Below are positions 1-8,987 of a stretch of DNA of 64,000 bases, in pieces. This DNA comes from Serinicoccus marinus DSM 15273 (lineage in GTDB: Bacteria; Actinomycetota; Actinomycetes; Actinomycetales; Dermatophilaceae), in contig NZ_CP043808.1 of the NCBI RefSeq assembly GCF_008386315.1, positions 62,001 through 126,000 on the forward strand, read 5' to 3'. Below the pieces are notes generated by a model that was not told the origin of the DNA, ran no database searches, and worked only from the letters and a program-made list of their open reading frames with translations. Each line of letters opens with the position of its first letter. The stretch's first letter is position 1. The position numbers and the translations under genes are program-made.

Positions 1-51
1 CGACGGACGCAAACCAAGCGGCCGGTCGGCGCAGACCGTGCGGCCGGTCCG

Positions 52-57
52 TAGCAT
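52..57 (+). promoter_or_regulatory. Leaderless -10 element of the exonuclease III gene
   Basis: TAGCAT lies exactly six bases before the GTG at 64. That is the spacing expected when transcription begins at the first base of the start codon. It supports the GTG start and a leaderless mRNA, a common arrangement in actinobacteria. No clear -35 hexamer is visible. Confidence 0.5.
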
Positions 58-63
58 CGTGGG

Positions 64-996
64 GTGCTCCGCGTCGCCTCGGTCAACGTCAACGGCATCC
101 GGGCCGCGCGGCGGCGCGGGTTCGGCGACTGGCTGGCGCAGCGCGACTGCGACGTCGTGACGCTGCAGGAGGTCCGGTGCCGGGTCGAGGACCTGCCCGA
201 GGACGCCTTCGGCGGCTACCACGTCGCCTACGACCCGGGGTCGATCCCCGGTCGCAACGGGGTCGCCGTCCTCACCCGCAGCCGCCCCGCCGCGGTCCGC
301 ACCTGGGGAGCCGAGGTGCTCCTGCGCGGACCCGGCGACCGACATACCGGCCTCGTCGCCGCCGACGCACCCGGCACCCTCGCGCGCGGGATCTCCCGGT
401 ATGCCGGTGAGGGCCGCTACGTCGAGGTCGACGTCGACCTGGCCGACGCGGCGGTGACGGTGGCCAGCCTCTACCTGCCCAAGGGAGGCCTGCCCGCCGA
501 GCTGCAGCAGCCGGGGAGGATGCGGGACGAGCCCGACGGCGGCGCGAGGTATGCCCGCAAGATGCACTTCCTCGACGCCTTCGCCCGGCAGCTCTCGCGC
601 TCGCGCCGGGCGGCCCGCGCCCGCGGCCGGGAGTTCCTGCTCACCGGCGACCTCAACCTCGCGCACACCCGGCTCGACGTGGCCTCCTGGCGCCGCAACC
701 AGCAGTCCGAGGGCTTCCTCCCGCAGGAGCGGGCGTGGCTGGACGCCCAGCTCTCGCCGCGCACCCTCGTCGACGTCGTCCGCCGCCTGCACCCGGGCGT
801 CGAGGGGCCCTACACCTGGTGGTCCTGGCTCGGGCAGGCGTATGCCCGGGACGCCGGGTGGCGGATCGACCACCAGCTCGCGACGCCCGGCCTGGCGCGC
901 CGCGCCGTCTCGGCGGTCGTCGACCGGGAGCACCGAGGGGTCCGGCTCAGCGACCACGCTCCGGTCGTGGTCGACTACGCCCGGCCTCTCGGCTGA
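64..996 (+). CDS. xthA: Exodeoxyribonuclease III / AP endonuclease family
   Basis: Encodes 310 residues of the endonuclease/exonuclease/phosphatase fold. The product is expected to cut abasic sites and act as a 3'-5' exonuclease in base excision repair in the cytoplasm. Family motifs are visible in order: the N-terminal SVNVNGIRA with metal-binding Asn, LQEVR with the metal-binding Glu at about residue 36, GDLNLAH near residue 196, WRIDHQL, and the C-terminal SDHAPVVVDY containing the catalytic Asp-His pair. Length suits the ExoA/XthA family. The GTG start is supported by a TAGCAT box six bases upstream. It is followed by an unrelated transporter remnant, so it appears to be monocistronic. 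Confidence 0.88.
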   Translation: MLRVASVNVNGIRAARRRGFGDWLAQRDCDVVTLQEVRCRVEDLPEDAFGGYHVAYDPGSIPGRNGVAVLTRSRPAAVRTWGAEVLLRGPGDRHTGLVAADAPGTLARGISRYAGEGRYVEVDVDLADAAVTVASLYLPKGGLPAELQQPGRMRDEPDGGARYARKMHFLDAFARQLSRSRRAARARGREFLLTGDLNLAHTRLDVASWRRNQQSEGFLPQERAWLDAQLSPRTLVDVVRRLHPGVEGPYTWWSWLGQAYARDAGWRIDHQLATPGLARRAVSAVVDREHRGVRLSDHAPVVVDYARPLG

Positions 997-1054
997 GCGC
1001 CAGGCCGCCAGCCGCCAGCGCGAGCGCGGCCGTGGCGACGACGGCGACGGACAT
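947..1054 (-). CDS. Possible 35-residue single-span membrane peptide
   Basis: A short open frame begins with ATG at 1054, behind a purine-rich GGGAG about 6 bases upstream. It encodes a 35-residue peptide with one hydrophobic Ala/Leu/Val helix (about residues 3-20) and a basic Arg-rich tail. It overlaps the last 50 bases of the exonuclease gene in antisense. I do not recognise a family. The hydrophobic-then-basic layout is what a small tail-anchored protein would show, but in GC-rich DNA such frames also arise by chance. Confidence 0.2.
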   Translation of the reverse strand: MSVAVVATAALALAAGGLALSREAGRSRPRPERGR

Positions 1055-1144
1055 GGTGGCTCCCTGCCGCGCCACCGGCCGGTCCCGGTGCGCTGCCCGA
1101 GTCGTGCGGGTCGGGGTGTCTCACGTCAGGAGGAGCCTGCACCG

Positions 1145-1560
1145 GTGAGTTCGCCCGCTCCCGATGGTCGACACGACATGACCACGACCGCCACGACGGC
1201 AGACCGGACCTTCCACCACCTGCTGGTGAACACCGCGCTGGCCGGCCTGACCACGTCATACCTCTGGTTCGGGCTCACCTTCTGGGCCTACCTGCAGACC
1301 CGGTCGGACCTCGCGACCGGCATCATCGGTGGCGCCTACATGCTGCTCGTCGCCTTCAGCAGCGTCTTCTTCGGCACCCTGGTCGACCACCACCGCCAGC
1401 TGCCTGTCATGCGGGTCTCGAGCACGCTGAGCCTGGTGGCGTTCACGGTGGCCGGGCTGCTCTACCTCGTCGTCCCGCAGCAGGACACGACCGACCTGAC
1501 CCAGCCGTGGTTCTGGACCCTGTCGGTCATCATCATCGCGGGCGCGGTGGTCGAGCACCC
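1145..1560 (+). pseudogene. Truncated MFS transporter (N-terminal third)
   Basis: Starts at GTG 1145 with AGGAGG 11 bases upstream; an in-frame ATG at 1178 is also possible. The translation matches the first four transmembrane helices of a major facilitator superfamily permease: hydrophobic spans around GLTTSYLWFGLTFWAYL, GGAYMLLVAFSSVFFGTLVDH with the helix 2-3 loop, and two further helices ending at IIIAGAVVE. Membrane similarity stops at about 1550. The frame then runs on to 1954 as antisense of the neighbouring reductase gene, which is not meaningful protein. A normal family member has about 400-450 residues and 12 helices, so about two thirds of the gene is missing. The neighbouring reductase stop codon lies only about 17 bases beyond the break, which points to a deletion junction. 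Confidence 0.7.
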
Positions 1561-1576
1561 CGGACGACGGCGTGCC

Positions 1577-3240
1577 TCAGCGCCGCTGCTCGTCCAGGTA
1601 GCCGTGGACCAGCGAGACGACCGAGGCGCCTTCGCCGGTGGCGGAGGCGACCCGCTTCATGCTGCCGGCCCGGACGTCCCCGGCGGCGAAGATCCCGGGC
1701 ACGCTGGTTGTCTGCGGCGCCGGTGGCAGGTCCTCGAGCCACTGCTCCTGCGGCACCTGTCGCCCGGTGAGCACGAAGCCGCGCTCGTCGAGGGCCAGCT
1801 CCGGCGGCAGCCAGTGGCAGTGCGGCTCGGCGCCGATGAGCAGGAAGAGCCCGTCGACCTCGATCCGCTGGCGGTGCTCGTTGTCCTTGTGCTCGAACTC
1901 CAGCCACTCCAACCGGTCATCGCCCCTCCGTCGACGACCTGTGCCCGGCCGTAGACGGTGATCCGGGGGTTCGCGTCCAGCTCCTGGATCAGGTATGCCG
2001 ACATCGTCGAGCTGAGGTCGTCGCGCCGGACCACGACGCTCACCGACCGGGCGAAGCGGGTCAGGTGCACGGCCGCCTGCCCGGCCGAGTTGCCGCCGCC
2101 CACGACCACGCCGTCCCCCTTCCATCTCGCGGGAGGCCGCCATGGCCGCCCCGTAGTGGACCCCGCGACCGACGAGCTCCTCCAGCGACTCGATGCCGAG
2201 GCGGCGGTACTCCACCCCGGTCGCGATGACGACGGCCCGCGCGAGGACGTCGCCGCCCTCGGTGACCACCCGGTGCGGCGCCCCGTCGGCGCCCGGCACC
2301 AGCTCGACGGCCGGCCACCCGGTGTAGAACTGCGTGCCGAAGCGGATCGCCTGCAGCCGCGCGCGCTGGCCGAGGCGCATACCGGAGATGCCCCGGGGGA
2401 AGCCGAGGTAGTTGCGGATCATCGAGCTCGTCCCCGCCTGGCCGCCGATGGCCTCGGACTCCAGCACCACGGTCCGCAGCCCCTCGCTGGAGGCGTAGAC
2501 CGCCGCCGCGAGCCCGGCGGGTCCGGCGCCCACGACCACGACATCGGCGACCTGGTCCTGCTCGATCTCGTCGGGGCGGCCGTAGAGCCGGGTCGCCATG
2601 TCGCGGACGGAGGAGACCGGGCCGACCTGGTCGAAGGTCGCGACGACGGGCCATGCCGGGGTCCCGTCGGACCCCATACGGGCGAGCACCTGCTGCCCGA
2701 CCTCGCTGTCCGGCGCGTGCACCCCGGTCGGTGCCCCGACCCGGTGAGGTACTCCAGCAGCTGGTTGGTGAGCGCGTCCCGCTCGGGGGTGATGATCTGC
2801 GTCGACTCCACCTCGGGCGTCGCGACCGTGGCGTTCCAGTCGTTGAGCAGCTCGCCGACGGCGACGTGGAACTCCTCGTCCCGCTTGCCCCGCGGCAGCA
2901 GCATGAAGGCGTCGATGGCCCCGGTGGCGACCGGAGTCCGCATCTCCACCGCGCCCTGCCGGAAGTGGTCCCAGTGCGAGACGGCCATCCGCCGCGCGGT
3001 GGGCACCAGGAGGCGCAGCTTGGCCAGCACGTGCTCGGTCTCGACCCCGGACACCGGGTGGTCGACGACGAGCAGCGCGACCGGTATGCCGTCGGCCACC
3101 ATCGTGCCGAGCAGCTGCTTCGCGGCGAGCGGGGTGCTGGTGGGGATGACGGCGTACTCGCCGCTGTAGCGCGCGAACTGCGACAGCAGCGTGTCGAGGT
3201 GGCTCTCCGAGAGCACGACGATGGCGGGAGTGTGGGTCAC
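1577..3240 (-). CDS. Fused response-regulator-like / thioredoxin-disulfide-reductase-like protein, frameshifted
   Basis: The intact family has about 550 residues: an N-terminal receiver-like domain, then an FAD/NAD(P)H reductase. Here the N-terminal domain reads from GTG 3240 ([20 protein letters not shown]) to about 2735. A frame change leads into the FAD-binding half ([44 protein letters not shown]). A second change near 2115 gives the NADPH site [15 protein letters not shown], and a third near 1925 gives the C-terminal [20 protein letters not shown]. The active-site CxxC of true thioredoxin reductases is absent at the expected place ([11 protein letters not shown]), as is usual in this subfamily. 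The start is supported by TAGTCT six bases upstream. Three indels suggest either a decaying gene or local sequence error. The gene abuts a truncated transporter. Confidence 0.75.
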
Positions 3241-3246
3241 CCGGCC

Positions 3247-3252
3247 AGACTA
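3247..3252 (-). promoter_or_regulatory. Leaderless -10 element of the fused reductase gene
   Basis: On the minus strand TAGTCT sits six bases before the GTG at 3240. This gives the same TANNNT-N6-start geometry as several other genes here. It fixes the start codon and implies a transcript without a leader. Confidence 0.5.
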
Positions 3253-3253
3253 G

Positions 3254-5102
3254 TCAGGTCGCGAGGTGGTGCACGTAGCACCAGCGCCAGCTCTCGCCCG
3301 GCTCGGCGGACTGCATGACCGGGTGCCCGGTCTCGTGGAAGTGGGCGCTGGCGTGCTGGCCGGCGGAGCTGTCGCAGCAGCCGACGTGGCCGCACTCCCG
3401 GCACTGACGCAGGGCCACGACCTCCCGCCCCTCCTGCGCGCAGAGCTCGCAGCGCGGCTCCGGGGCGGCCGGTCCGATCGGGTAGGCCCGCAGCTCGGGA
3501 CACTGCAGGTGCCCGTCGCTGCCGGTGGCCCGGATGTCCTCCCGGGCGCTGGCCGAGGAGTCGATCATCGACTCCTCCAGGTCGAGCATGCCCAGCACCT
3601 GACGCACCACGGGCGAGGGGACCTTCCCCTTGGCGCGGATGTGCAGGATGCGCTCGCGCTCCGCCTCGATCATCGCCCGGCGCAGCTCGGCGTAGGCGTC
3701 CGAGGGCGTCTGCCGACCCTCGGTCGTCGAGAGCTGCTCCCAGGCCGCGAAGGTGCGCTGGTCCAGGCGCTGGCGGATCGTGCGGGCCACCTCCACGGTG
3801 TCCGTCGTCTCCAGCTCCTCCAGCCGCGCCAGCCCGGCGGTCGCCGCCTGCTGCAGCAGCGTGGCCCGGGCCAGGGCATCGTCGGCCGGGTCCGGCGGGC
3901 GCACCCCGAGCAGGCGGGTCAGGGCCGGCAGGGTCAGCCCCTGCAGCAGCAGCGTGCCCGCCACCACGGTGAGGGCGACGAGCAGCAACAGGTCGCGGTA
4001 GGGCGTGTCGACGGGGAGGATGAAGGCCGCCGCCAAGGTGACGACGCCACGCATACCGGCCCAGCCGATGAGCGTGGTCTGCGCCGCGCCGGCGGGCTCG
4101 CGCCGGTCCCCGAGCCGGCTGCCCAGCAGCGGCCGGGTGAGGTGCACCCAGGCGAGCCGCACCGCGATCACCGTGGCGAGCACCGCGACCGGCACGAGGA
4201 CGATCGTCCCGACGGACAGGTCGCTGCCCGAGAGGTCCTCCACGATCCACCGCGCCTGGAGCCCGATGAGGAGGAAGACGACGTTCTCCAGCAGGAAGGA
4301 GATGGTGCGCCAGGTCGTGCTCTCGGTGATGCGCCCCTGCGCGCTCTGCAGGGTCGAGGACCGGTGGCTCAGCAGCAGCCCGGCGACGACGACGCCGATG
4401 ACGCCGGAGGCGTGGATGGCCTCGGCCAGCAGGTAGGCCGCGAACGGGGTGACGAAGGAGACCGCCGTGTCGAGCAGCGGGTCGTGCAGCCGTCGCCGCA
4501 CCCAGGCGACGACCCGGTAGACGAGCAGCCCGACGAGCACGCCGCCCCCGGCCGCCAGCAGGAAGTCGCCGGCGACCCCGCCGGCGCTCACGCCTCCGGC
4601 CATCGCGGCGATCGAGGTGCGCAGGGCCACGAGGGCGGTCGCGTCGTTGAGCAGCGACTCGCCCTCGAGCACCGAGACGACCCGGCGGGGCAGGCCGATC
4701 CGTCGGCCCACGGCGGTCGCCGCCACGGCGTCGGGGGGCGCGACGACCGCGCCGATCGCGAGCGCGACCGGCCAGCCGACGTCCGGCAGCAGCGCCCGGA
4801 CGACGACGGCGACCGCCACCATCGTCACCAGCACGGCGGCGACCGAGAGCAGCATGATCGGTCGAAGGTTGGCCTTCATGTCGACCAGCGAGGTCGACAG
4901 CGAGGCGGTGTAGAGCAGCGGCGGCAGCAGCCCGATGAGCACGATCTCAGGCTCGAGGTGGATCTCCGGCACCCCCGGCACGAAGGACAGCGCGATCCCG
5001 ACGACGGTCAGCAGCAGCGGCCGGGGCGCCCAGGCGCTCGGACAACGCCTCGCCCGCGATCACGACGACCGCGAGCAGCACGAGCAGGATGGCGATCTCC
5101 AC
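3254..5102 (-). CDS. CPA1-family Na+/H+ antiporter with C-terminal UBP zinc finger (one frameshift)
   Basis: A membrane Na+(K+)/H+ exchanger of the NhaP/CPA1 type. Translation from GTG 5102, behind a GGGGGAG ribosome site, gives the first helix (EIAILLVLLAVVVIAGEAL). A one-base deletion near 5022 shifts the frame, and the remainder continues through about eleven more helices. These include the LEGESLLNDATALVALR core with the Asn-Asp ion-binding pair. A cytoplasmic helical segment follows, then a Cys/His-rich tail (CELCAQEG, CRECGHVGCCDSS, HFHETGHPV) that matches a UBP-type zinc finger. This fusion is recurrent in actinobacteria. Repaired length is about 615 residues. The promoter is probably the 190-bp gap shared with prpD. 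Confidence 0.8.
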
Positions 5103-5202
5103 CGGCTCATTCTCCCCCACGCCCGGCGGGCGGCCCCCGTCGAGGTCGGTGCCGCGCCGGCCGTCCTGCTGCCTTGACCCCACGGCACCGACTGCGGGTG
5201 GC

Positions 5203-5208
5203 TAGCCT
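5203..5208 (+). promoter_or_regulatory. Candidate -10 box for the prpDBC operon
   Basis: TAGCCT within GGCTAGCCTGGGG resembles the other -10 boxes in this window. Transcription from about 5215 would leave an untranslated leader of about 78 bases ending in CGGAGGAG before the prpD ATG. A TTGACC at 5174-5179 is too far away (23-bp spacer) to be a convincing -35. Confidence 0.35.
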
Positions 5209-5292
5209 GGGGACCGATCCACCGGCCGTGCGGTCGCACGCCCGCGCCGCGCCCGGTCCGACACCGACGTCCAGCCCCACGGAGGAGACCCG

Positions 5293-6798
5293 ATGATCAC
5301 GCACGACGTGCGCGTCCACCCCAGCGCCGACGAGCTGGCCCGCGAGGACCAGCTCGCCTGGAAGATCGCGGAGGTCGCCGCCGACCCGGTCGCCGTCGAG
5401 GCCGAGGTCGCCGACATGGTGATCAACCGGGTCATCGACAACGCCTCGGTCGCGCTCGCCTCGGTCAACCGGCGCCCCGCGGTCGTGGCGCGAGACCAGG
5501 CGCTCGCCCACCGGCACACCCCTGCCGACGGCGCGCAGGGTGCGGCGATCTTCGGGGACCCGGAGGCGCGGGTCTCCCCGGAGTGGGCGGCCTGGGCCAA
5601 CGGCACCGCGGTCCGCGAGCTGGACTACCACGACACCTTCCTCGCCGCGGAGTACTCCCATCCCGGCGACAACATCCCGCCGATCCTGGCGGTCGCCCAG
5701 CACGTCGGCGCCGACGGTGCGAGCCTGCTGCGGGCGCTCGCGACCGGATACGAGATCCAGGTCGACCTGGTCCGCGCGATCAGCTTGCACGCGCACAAGA
5801 TCGACCACGTCGCCCACCTCGGCCCGTCCGCCGCGGCCGGCCTCGGGACCCTGCTCGGGGCGCCGACCGAGGTGACCTACCAGGCGATCGGCCAGGCGCT
5901 GCACACGACGACCGCGACCCGGCAGTCGCGCAAGGGCGAGATCTCCAGCTGGAAGGCGTATGCCCCGGCCTACGCCGGCAAGGCCGCGATCGAGGCCTTC
6001 GACCGGGCGGTGCGGGGTGAGGGTGCGCCGGCGCCGATCTACGAGGGCGAGGACGGCGTCATCGCCTGGATGCTGGACGGCAAGGACGCGCACTACCAGG
6101 TGCCGCTGCCCGGCCCGGGCGAGGCCAAGCGGGCGATCCTGCGGACCTACACCAAGGAGTACTCCGCGGAGTACCAGAGCCAGGCGCTCATCGACCTCGC
6201 GGTGCGGCTGCGCGAGCAGGTGCCGGACCTGTCGCAGGTCGAGTCGGTCCTCATCCAGACCAGCCACCACACGCACTACGTCATCGGCACCGGCGCCAAC
6301 GACCCGCAGAAGATGGACCCGAAGGCGTCGCGGGAGACCCTGGACCACTCGATCATGTACATCTTCGCGGTGGCCCTCGAGGACGGGAGCTGGCACCACG
6401 TCGACTCCTACACCCCCGAGCGCGCCGGCCGGCCCTCGACCGTCGAGCTGTGGCACAAGATCAGCACGGTGGAGGACCCCCGCTGGACCGAGGCCTACCA
6501 CGCGGCCGAGCCGGCCTTCGGCGGTCGGGTCGAGATCACGCTCCAGGACGGCACGGTGGTCGCCGACGAGCTCGCGGTCGCGGACGCGCACCCGGCGGGG
6601 GCACGGCCCTTCGCCCGGGACCAGTACGTCGCGAAGTTCCGCACCCTCGCCGAGGGCGTGGCCAGCAAGGCCGAGCAGGACCGCTTCCTCGAGGTCGTCT
6701 CCGGGCTGGCGGACCTGCCCGCGGGCCGGCTGCACGAGCTCAACGTCGTCGCCGACGCCCTCACCCTCGAGGTCGGGCCGCAGGGGATCTTCCGGTGA
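5293..6798 (+). CDS. prpD: 2-methylcitrate dehydratase (MmgE/PrpD family)
   Basis: Encodes 501 residues of the MmgE/PrpD fold, which converts 2-methylcitrate to 2-methyl-cis-aconitate in the methylcitrate cycle used to detoxify or consume propionyl-CoA. Recognisable segments include [13 protein letters not shown], the substrate-loop region [37 protein letters not shown] and [19 protein letters not shown]. Length is typical. ATG 5293 follows a strong GGAGGAG site. The stop codon overlaps the GTG start of prpB by four bases, so the two are translationally coupled. This gene leads the prpD-prpB-prpC operon. Confidence 0.92.
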   Translation: MITHDVRVHPSADELAREDQLAWKIAEVAADPVAVEAEVADMVINRVIDNASVALASVNRRPAVVARDQALAHRHTPADGAQGAAIFGDPEARVSPEWAAWANGTAVRELDYHDTFLAAEYSHPGDNIPPILAVAQHVGADGASLLRALATGYEIQVDLVRAISLHAHKIDHVAHLGPSAAAGLGTLLGAPTEVTYQAIGQALHTTTATRQSRKGEISSWKAYAPAYAGKAAIEAFDRAVRGEGAPAPIYEGEDGVIAWMLDGKDAHYQVPLPGPGEAKRAILRTYTKEYSAEYQSQALIDLAVRLREQVPDLSQVESVLIQTSHHTHYVIGTGANDPQKMDPKASRETLDHSIMYIFAVALEDGSWHHVDSYTPERAGRPSTVELWHKISTVEDPRWTEAYHAAEPAFGGRVEITLQDGTVVADELAVADAHPAGARPFARDQYVAKFRTLAEGVASKAEQDRFLEVVSGLADLPAGRLHELNVVADALTLEVGPQGIFR

Positions 6799-7715
6799 GC
6801 GGCGACCAGGCCACCGAGGGCGTGCTCGCCCCGACCCGGCGCCGCCAGGCCTTCCGTGCCGGTCTCTCCTCCGGGCGGATCCAGCGGTATGTCGGCGCGT
6901 TCACGCCGCTGTCCGTGCCGCTCATCGAGCAAGCCGGCTTCGAGGGCGTCTACATCTCTGGCTCGGTCCTCGCGGCCGAGCGCGGGCTGCCCGACATCGG
7001 GCTGACCACGGCCAGCGAGGTGATCGGCCGCGGCCAGGAGATCGCGGGCATGACCTCGCTGCCGGCCATGATCGACGCCGACACCGGCTTCGGCGAGCCC
7101 AGCAACGTCGCCCGCACCATCACCGGCCTGGAGCGCGCGGGCCTGGCCGGGGCGCACCTGGAGGACCAGGTCAACCCCAAGCGCTGCGGCCACCTCGACG
7201 GCAAGCAGGTCGTGAGCACCGAGGAGATGCTCCGGCGCGTCCGGGCCGCCGTGGTGGCGCGCACCGACCCGGAGTTCGTCCTGTGCGCCCGCACCGACGC
7301 CCGCGCGGTCGAGGGCTTCGACGCCGCGCTGGATCGGGCGAGGGCCTACGCCGACGCCGGGGCCGACCTCATCTTCCCCGAGGCCCTCAAGGACCTCTCG
7401 GAGTTCGAGGCCTTCGCCCAGGCCCTGGACGTGCCCATCCTGGCCAACATGACCGAGTTCGGGCAGAGCGAGCTGTTCACCACGACTCAGCTCGCGGACG
7501 CCGGCGTGTCCATGGTCATCTACCCGGTGACCCTGCAGCGCCTGGCGATGGGGGCGATCGAGGCCTCGCTGGCCACGATCGCGCAGGAGGGCAGCCAGAG
7601 CGACCTCGTCCCGCAGATGCAGACCCGCGCGCGCCTCTACGAGGTGCTGCGGTATGCCGACTACAGCAGCTTCGACGCCGACATCTTCGACTTCGCCGTC
7701 CCCGGCGAGCAGTGA
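6795..7715 (+). CDS. prpB: Methylisocitrate lyase
   Basis: Encodes 306 residues of the isocitrate lyase/PEP mutase superfamily. It cleaves 2-methylisocitrate into pyruvate and succinate, the last step of the methylcitrate cycle. Key stretches are visible: [17 protein letters not shown], the metal-binding [26 protein letters not shown] with the KRCGH active-site loop, and [22 protein letters not shown] at 6795 overlaps the prpD stop as GTGA. The longer upstream frame is prpD read out of phase and was discarded. The gene is followed after 13 bases by prpC. Confidence 0.93.
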   Translation: MSGDQATEGVLAPTRRRQAFRAGLSSGRIQRYVGAFTPLSVPLIEQAGFEGVYISGSVLAAERGLPDIGLTTASEVIGRGQEIAGMTSLPAMIDADTGFGEPSNVARTITGLERAGLAGAHLEDQVNPKRCGHLDGKQVVSTEEMLRRVRAAVVARTDPEFVLCARTDARAVEGFDAALDRARAYADAGADLIFPEALKDLSEFEAFAQALDVPILANMTEFGQSELFTTTQLADAGVSMVIYPVTLQRLAMGAIEASLATIAQEGSQSDLVPQMQTRARLYEVLRYADYSSFDADIFDFAVPGEQ

Positions 7716-7728
7716 GGAAGGACCCACC

Positions 7729-8844
7729 ATGACCGAGACCACCATCCACCGCGGCCTCGCCGGCGTCGTCGTCGACGAGACCTCCGTCTCCAAGGTCGAC
7801 GCCGAGACCAGCACCCTCATCTACCGCGGCTACCCGGTCCAGGACCTCGCCGCGCAGTGCTCCTTCGAGGAGGTGGCCTGGCTGCTGTGGCACGGCGAGC
7901 TGCCGACCGAGGACGAGCTGGCCACCTTCACCCAGAACGAGCGCGGCCTGCGCGCCGTCCCGGACGAGCTGGTCGAGGTCCTGCGCGGGCTCCCCGAGGA
8001 CTGCCACCCGATGGACACGGTGCGCACGGCCGTGAGCTGGCTCGGGGCGCGTGACCCGCGCTCGGAGTCCGACGACCCGGAGGACACCCTGGCGGTGTCC
8101 GTGGCGCTCTTCGCCCAGCTCCCCACCATCGTCGCGATCGAGCAGCGCCGCCGCCGGGGTCAGGAGCCGATCGCGCCCGACCCGTCGCTGGGCTACTCGG
8201 AGAACTTCCTGGCGATGACCTTCGGTGAGGCCCCCGACGAGGCCACGGTCACCGCCTTCGAGACCTCGATGACGCTGTATGCCGAGCACTCCTTCAACGC
8301 CTCGACGTTCACCGCGCGGGTCGTCACCTCGACCCTCTCCGACGTCTACAGCGCCGTCACCGCGGCCATCGGCGCGCTCAAGGGTCCGTTGCACGGCGGC
8401 GCCAACGAGGCGGTCATGCACATGCTCGCCGAGGTCGGGGACGCGGACAACGCCGAGCCGTGGCTGGACACCGCGCTCGCCGAGAAGCGCAAGATCATGG
8501 GCTTCGGCCACCGGGTCTACAAGACCGGCGACTCGCGGGTGCCGACGATGGACGCCGCGCTGCGCACCTTCGCCGGGGAGGACCACCCGGACCTGCTCGC
8601 GACCTACGACCGGCTCAAGGACGCCATGATCGAGCGCAAGGGCATCCACCCCAACCTCGACTACCCCGCGGGTCCGACCTACCACCTCATGGGCTTCGAC
8701 ATCGCGATGTTCACGCCGCTGTTCGTCATGGCCCGCATCACCGGGTGGACCGCCCACATCCGGGAGCAGCAGGCCGCCAACGCCCTCATCCGCCCGCTGA
8801 GCGAGTACGTCGGCGCGGAGAAGCGTGAGCTCCCGCAGCGCTGA
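7729..8844 (+). CDS. prpC: 2-methylcitrate synthase / citrate synthase
   Basis: Encodes 371 residues of the citrate synthase family; position in the prp operon points to propionyl-CoA plus oxaloacetate condensation. The family motifs are intact: LHGGANEAVMHML with the first catalytic His, MGFGHRVYK with the second His, and a NALIRPLSEYVG C-terminus with a substrate-binding Arg. ATG 7729 follows a good GAGGAAGG site. The length is that of short methylcitrate synthases rather than the 430-residue hexameric GltA. Many PrpC enzymes also accept acetyl-CoA, so citrate synthase activity cannot be excluded. Confidence 0.9.
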   Translation: MTETTIHRGLAGVVVDETSVSKVDAETSTLIYRGYPVQDLAAQCSFEEVAWLLWHGELPTEDELATFTQNERGLRAVPDELVEVLRGLPEDCHPMDTVRTAVSWLGARDPRSESDDPEDTLAVSVALFAQLPTIVAIEQRRRRGQEPIAPDPSLGYSENFLAMTFGEAPDEATVTAFETSMTLYAEHSFNASTFTARVVTSTLSDVYSAVTAAIGALKGPLHGGANEAVMHMLAEVGDADNAEPWLDTALAEKRKIMGFGHRVYKTGDSRVPTMDAALRTFAGEDHPDLLATYDRLKDAMIERKGIHPNLDYPAGPTYHLMGFDIAMFTPLFVMARITGWTAHIREQQAANALIRPLSEYVGAEKRELPQR

Positions 8845-8945
8845 GCCACCGCGGCGACCGTCCGCCGAGACATGAATCACCTTTCAGTTGGGATCGATGA
8901 CGGGCCCGAGTGGACCCACGACGCGCGCCCGGAGGAGGCGCCGTT

Positions 8946-8951
8946 TACGCT
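8946..8951 (+). promoter_or_regulatory. Candidate -10 box of the carotenoid operon
   Basis: TACGCT in the 143-bp gap before the idi::crtE start is the best match to the -10 pattern seen elsewhere. It would give a short leader of about 30 bases that includes the AAGGGAG ribosome site. No recognisable regulator site was found. Confidence 0.3.
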
Positions 8952-8987
8952 TGTCCTCTGGGATTCACCGACCGCAAGGGAGCTCAG

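Noticed and set aside
3266..5296. A 676-codon open frame opposite the antiporter
   Set aside because: Low-complexity Arg/Gly/His composition and no domains; the minus strand shows a coherent antiporter and zinc finger.
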